Positions 8,091 to 18,473 are shown, numbered from the stretch's first letter. The stretch: DNA of 64,000 nt from JAMXLO01 sp963812505 (GCA_963812505.1 CAWEVM010000023.1:106167-170166), one strand, 5' to 3'. Notes: generated by a model from the sequence alone, not told the origin. Numbers and translations: made by a program.

Positions 8091-9158
8091 TCAGCGGGCC
8101 GGCTGTAGCGTCGGAGCGAACGCGCCGAGACGGACCTTGGCGGCATCGGTGGTGGGCGCCAGCGTCGGGGCGAACGCGCCGAGACGGACCTTGGTGGCAT
8201 CGGTAGTGGGCGCCAGCGTCGGAGCGAACGCGCCGAGACGGACCTTCGCGGCATCGGCGGTGGGCGCCAGCGTCGGGGCGAACGCGCCGAGACGGACCTT
8301 GGCGGTATCGGTGGTGGGCGCCAGCGTCGGGGCGAACGCGCCGAGACGGACCTTGGTGGCATCGGTAGTGGGCGCCAGCGTCGGAGCGAACGCGCCGAGA
8401 CGGACCTTGGTGGCATCGGTGGTGGGCGCCAGCGTCGGGGCGAACGCGCCGAGACGGACCTTGGCGGCATCGGCGGTGGGCGCCAGCGTCGGGGCGAACG
8501 CGCCGAGACGGACCTTGGCGGCATCGGTGGTGGGCGCCAGCGTCGGAGCGAACGCGCCGAGACGGACCTTGGTGGCATCGGCGGTGGGCGCCAGCGTCGG
8601 AGCGAACGCGCCGAGACGGACCTTGGCGGCATCGGTGGTGGGCGCCAGCGTCGGGGCGAACGCGCCGAGACGGACCTTGGTGGCATCGGCGGTGGGCGCC
8701 AGCGTCGGGGCGAACGCACCGAGACGGACCTTGGCGGCATCGGTGGTGGGCGCCAGCGTCGGGGCGAACGCGCCGAGACGGACCTTGGCGGCATCGGCGG
8801 TGGGCGCCAGCGTCGGGGCGAACGCGCCGAGACGGACCTTGGCGGCATCGGTGGTGGGCGCCAGCGTCGGGGCGAACGCGCCGAGACGGACCTTGGCGGC
8901 ATCGGTGGTAGGCGCCAGCGTCGGGGCGAACGCGCCGAGACGGACCTTGGCGGCATCGGTGGTGGGCGCCAGCGTCGGGGCGAACGCGCCGAGACGGACC
9001 TTGGCGGCATCGGTGGTGGGCGCCAGCGTCGGGGCGAACGCGCCGAGACGGACCTTGGCGGCATCGGTGGTGGGCGCCAGCGTCGGGGCGAACGCGCCGA
9101 GACGGACCTTGCCGAAATCGAGGACGGAAGTGGTGCGGGCGGAGATGAGCTGAAGCAT
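8091..9158 (-). CDS. Tandem 18-residue-repeat protein of unknown function
   Basis: The 355-residue product has a short unique start (MLQLISARTTSVLDFG), then eighteen consecutive copies of an 18-residue unit with consensus KVRLGAFAPTLAPTTDAA, one partial copy and the end LQPAR. All other frames of the repeat are also open, so the coding frame must be argued. In this frame most unit-to-unit base changes are silent, and the rest are only Ala/Thr swaps at three positions of the TTDAA end. It also has a unique N-terminus and a ribosome-binding site (GGAAAGGG) before ATG 9158. No signal peptide or membrane segment is visible. The unit alternates hydrophobic and small residues with regular Pro, suggesting a repeated strand-turn fold. 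I do not recognise a characterised family. Confidence 0.6.
   Translation of the reverse strand: MLQLISARTTSVLDFGKVRLGAFAPTLAPTTDAAKVRLGAFAPTLAPTTDAAKVRLGAFAPTLAPTTDAAKVRLGAFAPTLAPTTDAAKVRLGAFAPTLAPTTDAAKVRLGAFAPTLAPTADAAKVRLGAFAPTLAPTTDAAKVRLGAFAPTLAPTADATKVRLGAFAPTLAPTTDAAKVRLGAFAPTLAPTADATKVRLGAFAPTLAPTTDAAKVRLGAFAPTLAPTADAAKVRLGAFAPTLAPTTDATKVRLGAFAPTLAPTTDATKVRLGAFAPTLAPTTDTAKVRLGAFAPTLAPTADAAKVRLGAFAPTLAPTTDATKVRLGAFAPTLAPTTDAAKVRLGAFAPTLQPAR
8094..9110. repeat. 54-bp tandem repeat array, 18 full units plus one partial
   Basis: The unit is 54 bases long, so the array stays in frame. Copies differ at a handful of positions, such as GGCGGCATC versus GGTGGCATC and CGGTGGTG versus CGGCGGTG, arranged in no simple order. 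This suggests repeated slippage or unequal crossing-over followed by limited divergence. It encodes the repeat protein on the minus strand. Confidence 0.95.
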
Positions 9159-9569
9159 TTGGTGAACCCTTTCCAATTAAGCTTTCTTGCGTGCGAAAGA
9201 CCCCGTCGTCCTTCGTCAACGTGACTCCAATGATTCCACGTTAAGGATTTATTATCGTTGAATTGACGTTATCTCGTCGTCAAATCGCTCTCGTCGCGAG
9301 AAGCCGACCGAACGGGCCTAATCCTGCGAGATTTCCTGGCGACTCATCTCGTCGCGCGTGACAAGTCGTGATTTTATTGCTTGGCCGTAAAAATATTGCG
9401 TGATGGCGCCGGACCAGGCCACAGTCCCACCTTAGGCGCCGTTATTGGGCTCCCGGTTGTGCACCTGGAAGGGAGTCCAACGGAAAACCAACATTTGGTT
9501 AACGATGATTGACGGCAACGATACGGGGCCGCGCTGAGCGCGACCCCGCCAACAGGGACCCAGAACGCC
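9159..9569. other. Intergenic region upstream of the repeat protein and downstream of tldD
   Basis: No gene is seen. The stretch 9180-9300 is visibly more AT-rich than its neighbours and presumably holds the promoter of the repeat-protein gene, but no convincing -35/-10 pair could be fixed. A GC-rich hairpin lies at 9525-9547, past the end of tldD. Confidence 0.5.
9525..9547 (-). terminator. Possible GC hairpin downstream of tldD
   Basis: GGGGCCGCGC and GCGCGACCCC form a ten-base stem with one mismatch and a TGA loop, 23 bases past the tldD stop. There is no clear T-run on the minus strand, so it may only be a stabilising or Rho-assisted hairpin. Confidence 0.35.
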
Positions 9570-11009
9570 TCAGGCGGCGGTGCCGCCCACTGTGAGGCCG
9601 CTGAGCTTCAAGGTCGGCTGGCCGACGCCGACCGGCACACCCTGGCCGTTCTTGCCGCAGGTGCCGATACCGGGATCGAGCGCCATGTCGTTGCCCACCA
9701 TCGCGACCTTGGTCAGCGCATCCGGACCATTGCCGATCAGCGTGGCGCCCTTGACGGGGGCTGTGACCTTGCCGTCCTCAATCAGGTAGGCCTCGCTCGC
9801 CGAGAACACGAACTTGCCCGACGTGATGTCGACCTGGCCGCCGCCGAAATTCACCGCGTAGAGGCCACGACGCACGGAACGGATCATCTCCTCCGGCGAG
9901 TGCGCCCCGGCGAGCATCACGGTGTTGGTCATCCGCGGCATCGGCGCATGGGCATAGGATTGACGGCGCCCGTTGCCAGTCGCTCGCATGCCCATCAGCC
10001 TGGCGTTTAACCGGTCCTGCATGAAGCCGACCAAAACGCCGTCTTCGATCAGCACCGTGCGGCTGGTCGGTGTGCCCTCGTCGTCCACAGTCAGGCTGCC
10101 GCGTCGGTCAGGCAGTGTGCCGTCGTCCACAACTGTGACGCCCGTGGCCGCGATGCGGCTACCAAGTAGGCCAGCAAACGCCGAGGTCTTCTTGCGATTG
10201 AAGTCGCCTTCCAGACCGTGGCCGATCGCCTCATGAAGCAGGATGCCGGGCCAACCGGGACCAAGCACGACCTCCATTTCGCCGGCCGGCGCAGGCACGC
10301 TGTCCAGATTGACCAATGCCTGACGGAGCGCCTCGTCGACCGCGCCGCGCCAGACCATGGGAGCGGTAACGTGGTCGTAGGCGAAGCGGCCGCCGGTGCC
10401 ATAGCTTCCGGTCTCCCGCCGGCCGGCCTGTTCCACCACAACGGCGACGTTGAGCCGCACCAGCGGCCGCAGGTCGGCCACCCGTGTGCCGTCGGCACGC
10501 ATGATCTGGACCGCCTGCCATTCACCGGCGATCGAGGCCATCACCTGCACGACCCGCGCATCCTTGCCGCGGGCATATGCATCTATGTCGGCCAGCAGCG
10601 CGGTGCGGGCAGGAAACTCGGTCGCCCCGAGAGGATTGGCATCGGAGTAGAGCCGCGCGTTGGTGGCGCGTGGCGGCTCGGCTGCAACGCCCGAATGGCC
10701 GGCCGCCACCGCCGCGACACTGCTCGCGGCGCGCTGCAGGGCAGGTGCCGACAACTCGCCGGCATGCGCATAACCGGTCGCCTCGCCGGCCACGGCGCGC
10801 AGGCCGAATCCCAGCGACGTGTCGAAGCCGGCGCTGCGGATCCGCCCATCGTCCAGGCTGATCTGCTCGCTTTCACGATACTCCAGATACAACTCGCCGT
10901 CGTCGCTGCGCGTCAGCGCGGAGCCGAGCGTTGCTTCGGCCGCGGCGCGGTCGAGAGCGGCATCAGCGCGCTCGAAGAACAACTTGTCGGTCGCAAGCAG
11001 CGGCGTCAT
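9570..11009 (-). CDS. tldD: Metalloprotease TldD
   Basis: A 479-residue full-length TldD/PmbA-family protein. The zinc-binding HExxxH motif is seen as 'LLHEAIGHGLEGDFNRK' near residue 262. Other family marks are 'TSLGFGLRAV', 'YDHVTAPM', 'RMTNTVMLAG', 'LYAVNFGGGQVDITSG' and 'GTCGKNGQGVPVGVGQPT' close to the C-terminus. TldD with PmbA/TldE forms a cytosolic heterodimeric protease that degrades unstructured peptides and matures some modified peptides. ATG 11009 lies behind GAAGGA; an ATG five codons upstream is an alternative. No pmbA is in the window. Confidence 0.95.
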   Translation of the reverse strand: MTPLLATDKLFFERADAALDRAAAEATLGSALTRSDDGELYLEYRESEQISLDDGRIRSAGFDTSLGFGLRAVAGEATGYAHAGELSAPALQRAASSVAAVAAGHSGVAAEPPRATNARLYSDANPLGATEFPARTALLADIDAYARGKDARVVQVMASIAGEWQAVQIMRADGTRVADLRPLVRLNVAVVVEQAGRRETGSYGTGGRFAYDHVTAPMVWRGAVDEALRQALVNLDSVPAPAGEMEVVLGPGWPGILLHEAIGHGLEGDFNRKKTSAFAGLLGSRIAATGVTVVDDGTLPDRRGSLTVDDEGTPTSRTVLIEDGVLVGFMQDRLNARLMGMRATGNGRRQSYAHAPMPRMTNTVMLAGAHSPEEMIRSVRRGLYAVNFGGGQVDITSGKFVFSASEAYLIEDGKVTAPVKGATLIGNGPDALTKVAMVGNDMALDPGIGTCGKNGQGVPVGVGQPTLKLSGLTVGGTAA

Positions 11010-11037
11010 GGCGCATTCCTTCAACAGCGGTCACTGA

Positions 11038-12591
11038 TCATTCAGGTGGTATGCCGGCACTGGGTTTCCTACTGGCGTCGGCAATCAGCCGTTCAGCCGG
11101 TAGGCGAATCTCCACGGATGTCCCCACGCCTGGCGCACTGTGCAGCGATAACTCGCCGCCCAGGCCGGCCACCAATGCACGCGACACATAGAGGCCGAGG
11201 CCGGCACCCTGAAAGCGCCGGGCCAGTGTGCTGTCGAGCTGCGTGAATGGCTCGAAAACGCGCTGCATATCGTCTTCCGCGATGCCGATGCCGGTGTCGC
11301 GGATGACCAACAGCAGCCTGCCGTCCGCCGCCAGCGACGCGTCGACCGACACCGTGCCTCCTGCCTCTGTGAACTTGACGGCATTGGACAGCAGGTGGTC
11401 GACCACCTGCTGCAGCCGTCTCTCGTCCGCCCGTAGCGCCGGCAGACCATCCGGGACGGTGGCGTCAAGCGTGATTCCAGCGGCTTCGGCGGCCGCATCG
11501 ATATGGCGCAGGCAGTGCTGCACAAGGCGGGCCACATCGACCCGATCCGTGGCGAGGTCGAAGTGGCCCGACTCGATGCGCGCCACGTCAAGGATGATGT
11601 TGATCAGTTCCAGCAGTTGACGTCCGGCTTCGTTGATCTGTGTGGCAAACTCCAGCACCTGCGCGCCTGTCGAATTATCGGCCGCCAGCAGAGCGTCGGA
11701 GAAGCCGATCACGGCGTTCAGCGGCGTGCGCAACTCGTGGCTCATCGTCGCGAGGAAACGTGACTTGGCGTGATTCGCCTCCTCGGCTGCCTCCTTGGCG
11801 CGCCGCAGCTCGTCCTGCGCCGCCCGCGCCTCCGTCACGTCAGTATACGTGGTGACCCAGCCACCGGCCGGCGTGGGGTCCGAGCAGGCTTCGAGAACCC
11901 GGCCGGCCGGCGTGGTGATCTGCCGCCGGTAGGACCCGGTTCGGTCCGCTTGTGCCAGTGCGAGTGCTCGCTCGCGTGCTTCCTCGCCGGTCCCGAAATG
12001 GCCCCGCGCCAGCAAACTCTGCAGAACCTCGTCCTGTGTGTGCCCTGGCGCCAGCAGCCCCGGTGGATGATCCAGCAATTCGGCGGCAATGGTGTTGGCG
12101 GCGAGCAGCCGGTGGTCCGGCCCCCACAGGATCACCCCATGGCGTATGCAGGACAACATGATCGCCATTTCCTCGGCGCGACGCGAAATCTGCACCTCCG
12201 CGTCGGCCAGAGCGGTGATATCAGTCACGACGCTGATGTAGCCACCATCCGGTAACGGTGTGGTACGTACGTCCAGCGTCATGCCGTTCGGCCGCCGCCG
12301 CTTGCGCACCTGCGGCCGTGTGACGTCGAAGGACATCTGCTGCGCGACTATCTCGTCGATGGTCCCGGGGCCGTATTCGCCCGCCCTGGCACGGTGGCGG
12401 ATGATGTCCTCTAGACAATCTCCGACGTTGAGCGGAGCCCCCTCCATCACCTCTGCGTATGCCCGGTTGAACATTGCCACCCGACGGTCCGCGCCATAGA
12501 CACAGACGCCATGCGGAAACGCCTCCAGGATGGACTGCAACAGCGTCGCCCGCCGGTGGGCCTCCTGTTCGGCCGTTTGCGGCGGTGCCAC
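11038..12591 (-). CDS. PAS-PAS sensor histidine kinase
   Basis: The 517-residue protein has two PAS domains (about 15-140 and 150-265) followed by a short coiled coil, a HisKA domain with the phospho-accepting His in 'FLATMSHELRTPLNA' near residue 283, and an HATPase domain (about 385-505) with N box 'LLSNAVKFTE', G1 'DTGIGIAE' and G2 'GAGLGLYVSRALV'. No membrane segment is seen, so it is a cytosolic sensor. The GTG start lies 2 bases after the ctaA stop, implying translational coupling to heme A synthesis. No response regulator is adjacent, so its partner is elsewhere. Confidence 0.9.
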   Translation of the reverse strand: MAPPQTAEQEAHRRATLLQSILEAFPHGVCVYGADRRVAMFNRAYAEVMEGAPLNVGDCLEDIIRHRARAGEYGPGTIDEIVAQQMSFDVTRPQVRKRRRPNGMTLDVRTTPLPDGGYISVVTDITALADAEVQISRRAEEMAIMLSCIRHGVILWGPDHRLLAANTIAAELLDHPPGLLAPGHTQDEVLQSLLARGHFGTGEEARERALALAQADRTGSYRRQITTPAGRVLEACSDPTPAGGWVTTYTDVTEARAAQDELRRAKEAAEEANHAKSRFLATMSHELRTPLNAVIGFSDALLAADNSTGAQVLEFATQINEAGRQLLELINIILDVARIESGHFDLATDRVDVARLVQHCLRHIDAAAEAAGITLDATVPDGLPALRADERRLQQVVDHLLSNAVKFTEAGGTVSVDASLAADGRLLLVIRDTGIGIAEDDMQRVFEPFTQLDSTLARRFQGAGLGLYVSRALVAGLGGELSLHSAPGVGTSVEIRLPAERLIADASRKPSAGIPPE

Positions 12592-12593
12592 CG

Positions 12594-13679
12594 CTATGGC
12601 CTGACCGGAGCCGGGCGCGTGTTGTGCAACAACACGACCGCGGCGGTGAACAGCAGCGCGGCGACCGCCTGATGCATCGCAGCCAGGACGATCGGCACGA
12701 CAAGCACAAGTGTAGCTACGCCGATAAGATATTGTATCACCGCGATGCCCATGAGGGCTGCCAGCGCACGACGTGCGCCACGTGGCTGGCGGGTCGCCAA
12801 TCCGGCAACCAGCGTGGCGGCCGTGACGAGAACCGTGAGCGTCGCCAGGAGCCTGTGGTCGAATTGCACGGCGGCGATGTTCTCCGTCAGGTTGCGCACA
12901 AATGGGTCAAGCGCCCCGTAGTCGACTGGTAGCAGCCGCCCGTCCATCAGCGGGAACGTATTGTAGTCGAAACCGGCGTGAGTGCCGGCGACAAAACCGC
13001 CCGCAACCATGGTGGTGGCAACGCACGCGCAACAGGCCCAGGCCAACGTGCGCAGCAACCTGCCTGCAGCGGGGCGCGGCGGTACAGGACGGAGCACCGT
13101 CAGGCCGATCCAGAGCAGGGCCGCATATAGGATCAGGGCGAATACCAGGTGGATCACCAGCCGGTATGGCGACACAGCGGTCGCTTCGGGCTCGAAGCCT
13201 GATTCAACCATGAACCATCCGACGACCCCTTGCAGCCCGCCGAGCACGAACAGCAGGGCGAGACGTGGGCGGAGCCGCCGTTCGATCCGACCGGTCGACC
13301 ACAACCAGATCAGCGGCACAATGAAAGCCAACCCGATCAGCCGGCCCCAGAGGCGATGCGTCCATTCCAGCCAGAAAATCTGCTTGAAGCCCGCGAGCCC
13401 CAGGCCCTCATTCACCAGGCTGTATTGCGGAATCTGCTGGTAGAGATGGTAGAGCCGTTGCCATTCGGCATCGTTCGTCGGCGGTAGCGTGCCGGAGAGC
13501 GGTGCCCATTCCATGATCGATAGGCCAGAGCCGGTCAGGCGGGTGACACCGCCCAAGACGATCATCACAAGGACCATACCGGCGACGGCGAATAGCCAGG
13601 CCGCGACTAGTCGGCGGCTGCGCCGTGCCGCCCGGTCTTCCGGCAGAGCTTCGGGGAACTCGCGATCGTCGAACGGCAT
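12594..13679 (-). CDS. ctaA: Heme A synthase (COX15/CtaA)
   Basis: The 361-residue integral membrane protein has about eight hydrophobic segments and the COX15 signatures 'VLGGVTRLTGSGLSIMEW' in the first segment, 'IFWLEWTHRLWGRLIGL', 'LGGLQGVVGWFMVESG', 'GGFVAGTHAGFDYNTFP' and 'VQFDHRLLA'. The four heme-ligand His residues are in place. It hydroxylates the C8 methyl of heme O to give heme A for aa3-type cytochrome oxidase. The histidine-kinase gene follows almost without a gap. Confidence 0.95.
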   Translation of the reverse strand: MPFDDREFPEALPEDRAARRSRRLVAAWLFAVAGMVLVMIVLGGVTRLTGSGLSIMEWAPLSGTLPPTNDAEWQRLYHLYQQIPQYSLVNEGLGLAGFKQIFWLEWTHRLWGRLIGLAFIVPLIWLWSTGRIERRLRPRLALLFVLGGLQGVVGWFMVESGFEPEATAVSPYRLVIHLVFALILYAALLWIGLTVLRPVPPRPAAGRLLRTLAWACCACVATTMVAGGFVAGTHAGFDYNTFPLMDGRLLPVDYGALDPFVRNLTENIAAVQFDHRLLATLTVLVTAATLVAGLATRQPRGARRALAALMGIAVIQYLIGVATLVLVVPIVLAAMHQAVAALLFTAAVVLLHNTRPAPVRP

Positions 13680-13742
13680 GGCCCGCTATATAAACGTATC
13701 GGCCCGCCCCGCGTGAATAACCCGGCGAAGCACGCGGCTTGC

Positions 13743-14003
13743 TCAGTGCAGGCGCATATAGGCTCCGGGGCTCCGATACGACGGCGGCTTGATCAGGTTC
13801 GCCGAGGCAACGCGCACCGAGTGAAGCTTTCCATCCAGTGAAATTTGCCAGAAATCCAGGAATTTCCGCAGCTCCGGAAACCCAGGTGCGAGGTCGAGCT
13901 CTTGCCAGACGTAGGTCTGCAGGACGCCGGGATAATCCGGCATGTGGTAGTAGATTCTGGCCGTTGTCAGGCGATAGTCCTTCAACTGCATGGCGAGGCT
14001 CAT
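13743..14003 (-). CDS. usg: Usg family protein
   Basis: An 86-residue protein starting MSLAMQLKDYRLTTARIYYHMPDYPGVL, then 'YVWQELDLAPGFPELRKFLDFW'. This is the Usg family, a small conserved alphaproteobacterial protein with no firmly assigned function (the name comes from an open frame upstream of a tRNA-modification gene). ATG 14003 is behind GGAGA and matches the family N-terminus. It is transcribed away from groES. Confidence 0.85.
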   Translation of the reverse strand: MSLAMQLKDYRLTTARIYYHMPDYPGVLQTYVWQELDLAPGFPELRKFLDFWQISLDGKLHSVRVASANLIKPPSYRSPGAYMRLH

Positions 14004-14131
14004 TTTGGTCTCCGTCTCAGTCCTTTTTGGCACTGACAACAGAATGGCATGACCACGGGTTGCCTGTGCAACTGTAAATCGCAGCAATTTCAATGCTTTG
14101 GCACTCAGGTCGCTCAATTGCTGCCGGCCGC

Positions 14132-14160
14132 TTGACTCCACACGCGAACGCGACTAGATC
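14132..14160 (+). promoter_or_regulatory. groESL promoter
   Basis: TTGACT (14132-14137) and TAGATC (14155-14160) are separated by exactly 17 bases, and the pair ends immediately before the CIRCE operator. This is a good match to a housekeeping sigma promoter placed where HrcA could block it. Confidence 0.7.
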
Positions 14161-14161
14161 G

Positions 14162-14188
14162 CTGGCACTCTCCGGAGGGGAGTGCTAA
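14162..14188 (+). promoter_or_regulatory. CIRCE operator (HrcA binding site)
   Basis: The inverted repeat reads CTGGCACTC, nine bases, GAGTGCTAA, against the CIRCE consensus TTAGCACTC-N9-GAGTGCTAA. Only two bases of the left arm differ. It lies directly downstream of the -10 box, so HrcA should repress groESL at normal temperature. hrcA is not in the window. Confidence 0.93.
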
Positions 14189-14281
14189 CGGACCGCCCGT
14201 GGTGCCCATGAAGGGGCTGCGGCAGGGCCGTTGGAAGTGTCACATCATCCCATTGGCGAGATCACTCAAGGAGCGATCCGA

Positions 14282-14599
14282 ATGAAGTTCCGTCCCCTGC
14301 ACGACCGTGTCGTGGTCCGCCGGCTTGAGGCCGAAGAGAAGACCGCGGGCGGCATTATCATCCCCGACACGGCCAAAGAGAAGCCGATGGAGGGCGAAAT
14401 TGTCGCCGCCGGCCCTGGCGCACGCGACGAGGCCGGCAAGCTCGTGCCGCTCGACGTCAAGGAAGGCGACCGCATCCTGTTCGGCAAGTGGTCCGGCACC
14501 GAGGTGAAGCTCGATGGCGAGGATCTCCTGATCATGAAGGAGTCCGACATCATGGGTATCATCGAGGGCCAGCCTGCTGCCAAGCGCAAGGCCGCTTAA
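14282..14599 (+). CDS. groES: Co-chaperonin GroES
   Basis: A full-length 105-residue GroES. It shows 'FRPLHDRVVVRRLEAEEKTAGGIIIPD' (containing the mobile loop that docks onto GroEL), 'GEIVAAGPG' and 'GDRILFGKWSGTEVK'. It caps the GroEL cavity as a heptamer during ATP-driven folding. ATG 14282 follows AAGGAGCG. It is the first gene of the CIRCE-controlled groES-groEL operon, 45 bases before groEL. Confidence 0.98.
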   Translation: MKFRPLHDRVVVRRLEAEEKTAGGIIIPDTAKEKPMEGEIVAAGPGARDEAGKLVPLDVKEGDRILFGKWSGTEVKLDGEDLLIMKESDIMGIIEGQPAAKRKAA

Positions 14600-14644
14600 C
14601 CCAGACTGCAAAACGCCAGACTGCAACACGAAGGAATTCAACAT

Positions 14645-16282
<1,638 letters not shown>

Positions 16283-16290
16283 TTGGACAA

Positions 16291-16322
16291 GGGGCGGTCT
16301 TCGGACCGCCCCTTTCTTCTTT
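16291..16322 (+). terminator. Rho-independent terminator of groESL
   Basis: GGGGCGGTC-TTCG-GACCGCCCC forms a perfect nine-base stem with a stable UUCG tetraloop, followed by TTTCTTCTTT. It lies 8 bases past the groEL stop and 12 before the end of the convergent flhB, so it may serve both directions. Confidence 0.93.
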
Positions 16323-16324
16323 CG

Positions 16325-17410
16325 TTATGACTCGATGGCAGCACCTTCCTGCCGCCGCCCCGCAGGCCGTGCAAGGCGCCAGACATACGCGATGATCTCC
16401 GCCACCGCCTGATAGTACTCGGCGGGGATATCGGCATCCAGCTCCACGCGGAACAACGCACGCGCCAGGGGCGGGTTGGCCACCACCGGCACGCGGTTCG
16501 CCTCCGCCACCTCGCGAATTCGAGCCGCGAGTGAATCAACTCCTTTTGCCACCACACGCGGCGCGGCGTGCTTTGCCCGATCGTAGGACAGCGCGATGGC
16601 GTAATGCGTCGGATTGGTGATCACCACCGTCGCCTTGGGTACCGCGGCCAGCATGCGCTTGCGGGCACGGAAAGTGCGGATCTGCTTCACCCGCGCCTTC
16701 ACCCGCGGATCGCCCTCGGTCTCCTTCTGCTCTTCCAGAATGTCGTGGCGGCTCATGCGCAGCGAACGCGAGTGGCGCAGATACACCCAGAAGACATCCA
16801 GCACGGCAAGCCCCGCCTGCGCGGCGAGCACGACCAGTACCACGTGCAGTACCGGCACCGCCGCACGGGCGAGAAGCTGTTTTGGCTCGCCGAATGGTGC
16901 AACCAACAACCCCGGCAGATCGGCCAGCAGCACCCGCCACAGCACGATCCCAAGCACGGCGACCTTGGCCACTGACTTGCCGGCCTCGACCAGGCTTTCC
17001 GACCCCAGCAACCGCTTGAATCCGGCCTTCGGGCTGATGCGCGAGAAATCCATCCGCAATGCTTTGCCGCTGAGGAGGAAGCGCGTTTGCACCAGGACCG
17101 CGGCGACGCCGGCGATCATCGACGCCAATACGAATGGCGCGGCACCACCCCAACTGGCCAGGCCGGCGAGTCGGGCCAGCGAAGCATCGGGTTTCATTTC
17201 ATGTGCCCGAGACAGGAAAATGCTGAGCCGCAGCGCCAGATCGTGCACGGCGCCAGGTCCCGTCATGACCAGTGCCAACGTGACAGCCGCCAGCCCGGCG
17301 AAGTTGGTCAGCTCGCGCGAGACCGGGGCCTGGCCCTCTTCGCGCGCCTTCTGCTGCCGTCGTGCGGTTGCGGCTTCGGTCCGGTCTTCATGCTGTGACT
17401 CGCCAGCCAT
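16325..17410 (-). CDS. flhB: Flagellar export gatekeeper FlhB
   Basis: A 361-residue FlhB. It has the N-terminal 'EDRTEAATARRQQKAREEGQ' stretch, four membrane segments (about 30-210), and the cytosolic domain with the self-cleavage site 'NPTHYAIAL', a perfect NPTH. FlhB switches the flagellar type III exporter from rod/hook to filament substrates after cleaving between Asn and Pro. It is the last gene of the minus-strand run flgB-flgC-fliE-fliQ-fliR-flhB and starts 6 bases after the fliR stop. Confidence 0.97.
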   Translation of the reverse strand: MAGESQHEDRTEAATARRQQKAREEGQAPVSRELTNFAGLAAVTLALVMTGPGAVHDLALRLSIFLSRAHEMKPDASLARLAGLASWGGAAPFVLASMIAGVAAVLVQTRFLLSGKALRMDFSRISPKAGFKRLLGSESLVEAGKSVAKVAVLGIVLWRVLLADLPGLLVAPFGEPKQLLARAAVPVLHVVLVVLAAQAGLAVLDVFWVYLRHSRSLRMSRHDILEEQKETEGDPRVKARVKQIRTFRARKRMLAAVPKATVVITNPTHYAIALSYDRAKHAAPRVVAKGVDSLAARIREVAEANRVPVVANPPLARALFRVELDADIPAEYYQAVAEIIAYVWRLARPAGRRQEGAAIES

Positions 17411-17416
17411 GGCCGG

Positions 17417-18196
17417 TCACAGACCCGGCAGACTGGCAAAGCCCGCCCGAACCGACACCTGCCAGGCCGTCAACAGGGAAGTCGCCAGCATGGCGAACAA
17501 TGCGATGCCGCCAAGGATCTGTGCCGGCATCACAACGAAGTAGACCTGCAGCCGCGGGACAAGTCGGGCTAGCAGCCCGGTCGCGACGTGCCACACGATG
17601 GCGACGAGCAGGAAGGGCGAGGCGATCTGCAGGGCCAACGCGAAGGCCGAGGCGACAGCGCGCACAGCGGTCTCGGCGGTGTCGGCGGCGGGCAGCATGG
17701 TTCCCGGCGGGATGAGCTTATAGCTGCCGGCCAGTGCAGCAAGCGGCACGGCATAGAGGCCGGTTATCAAGATGATGAGCGGCGCGACCATCCCGAACAA
17801 CTGCTCGATCGGCGACGCGAGGCCGCCAAGGTCGGCATCCGGCTGCAATACGTTCGCCAAGCCCAGCATATAGGCGATGAACTGGCCGGCGACCGCCAGC
17901 GCGAGCGCCAGGAGCCGTGCCAGCCAGCCGATCCACAGGCCGGTGATCACCTCGGCGACGACCATGAAGCCGGCCTGCGCGCTCACTTCCGGCACCGGTG
18001 GGATCGACGGCTGGATGGCCGGCAGGAGCAGCACGGTCACGCCGATAGCGAGGCCGACGCGCACCATCGGGGGCGACTGGGACTCGCCCATGCCTGGCAG
18101 CAGCACGATCGCGGAGCCAATGCGTGCCATGACCAGCACGAAACCGAATGCCCACGCCGGCAGCGTGGCAAGCAGCGTGGCTGCATCATCAGTCAT
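17417..18196 (-). CDS. fliR: Flagellar export gate protein FliR
   Basis: A 259-residue polytopic membrane protein with the FliR marks 'ARIGSAIVLLPGMGE', 'GLWIGWLARLLALALAVAGQ' and 'LARLVPRLQVYFVVMPAQI'. FliR combines with FliP and FliQ to build the export gate at the base of the flagellum. ATG 18196 overlaps the fliQ stop by 4 bases, showing translational coupling. Because fliP is broken 2 kb away, this gene may have lost its partner. Confidence 0.95.
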   Translation of the reverse strand: MTDDAATLLATLPAWAFGFVLVMARIGSAIVLLPGMGESQSPPMVRVGLAIGVTVLLLPAIQPSIPPVPEVSAQAGFMVVAEVITGLWIGWLARLLALALAVAGQFIAYMLGLANVLQPDADLGGLASPIEQLFGMVAPLIILITGLYAVPLAALAGSYKLIPPGTMLPAADTAETAVRAVASAFALALQIASPFLLVAIVWHVATGLLARLVPRLQVYFVVMPAQILGGIALFAMLATSLLTAWQVSVRAGFASLPGL

Positions 18197-18465
18197 GAGC
18201 CGCCGATGACGATCAGGCGGTCCAGCAGCGTGTGGGTGTAACTGGATAGCGTGGACAGCATGTACGGTCCAAGCACCATCAGCGCCGCGCAAAGCGCCAA
18301 CACCTTTGGGACGAAGGCCAGCGTTGCTTCGTTGATCTGGGTGACCGCCTGGAGCAGCGCGACCAACAGACCGACAGCGAGCGCCACCAGCAGCGGCGGC
18401 CCGCCTAGCTTCAACATTACCAGCATGCCGTCGCGCAGCAGCATGGCCGTGTCGGTATCGTTCAC
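18193..18465 (-). CDS. fliQ: Flagellar export gate protein FliQ
   Basis: A 90-residue protein with two membrane helices and the family motifs 'PPLLVALAVGLLVALLQAVTQINE' (split over helix and loop) and 'TLAFVPKVLAL'. It is full length. It joins FliP and FliR in the export gate. It overlaps fliR by 4 bases and follows fliE by 8 bases. Confidence 0.96.
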   Translation of the reverse strand: MNDTDTAMLLRDGMLVMLKLGGPPLLVALAVGLLVALLQAVTQINEATLAFVPKVLALCAALMVLGPYMLSTLSSYTHTLLDRLIVIGGS

Positions 18466-18473
18466 GTTCGATC

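Noticed and set aside
8094..9110. CRISPR array
   Set aside because: The repeats are contiguous 54-mers without spacers; likewise the 34-bp units at 23.5 kb.
8137..9153. 338-codon plus-strand frame and two other minus frames across the tandem repeat
   Set aside because: A 54-base unit without stops is open in several frames by necessity. The 8091-9158 minus frame has the ribosome-binding site, the unique start and the larger share of silent changes.
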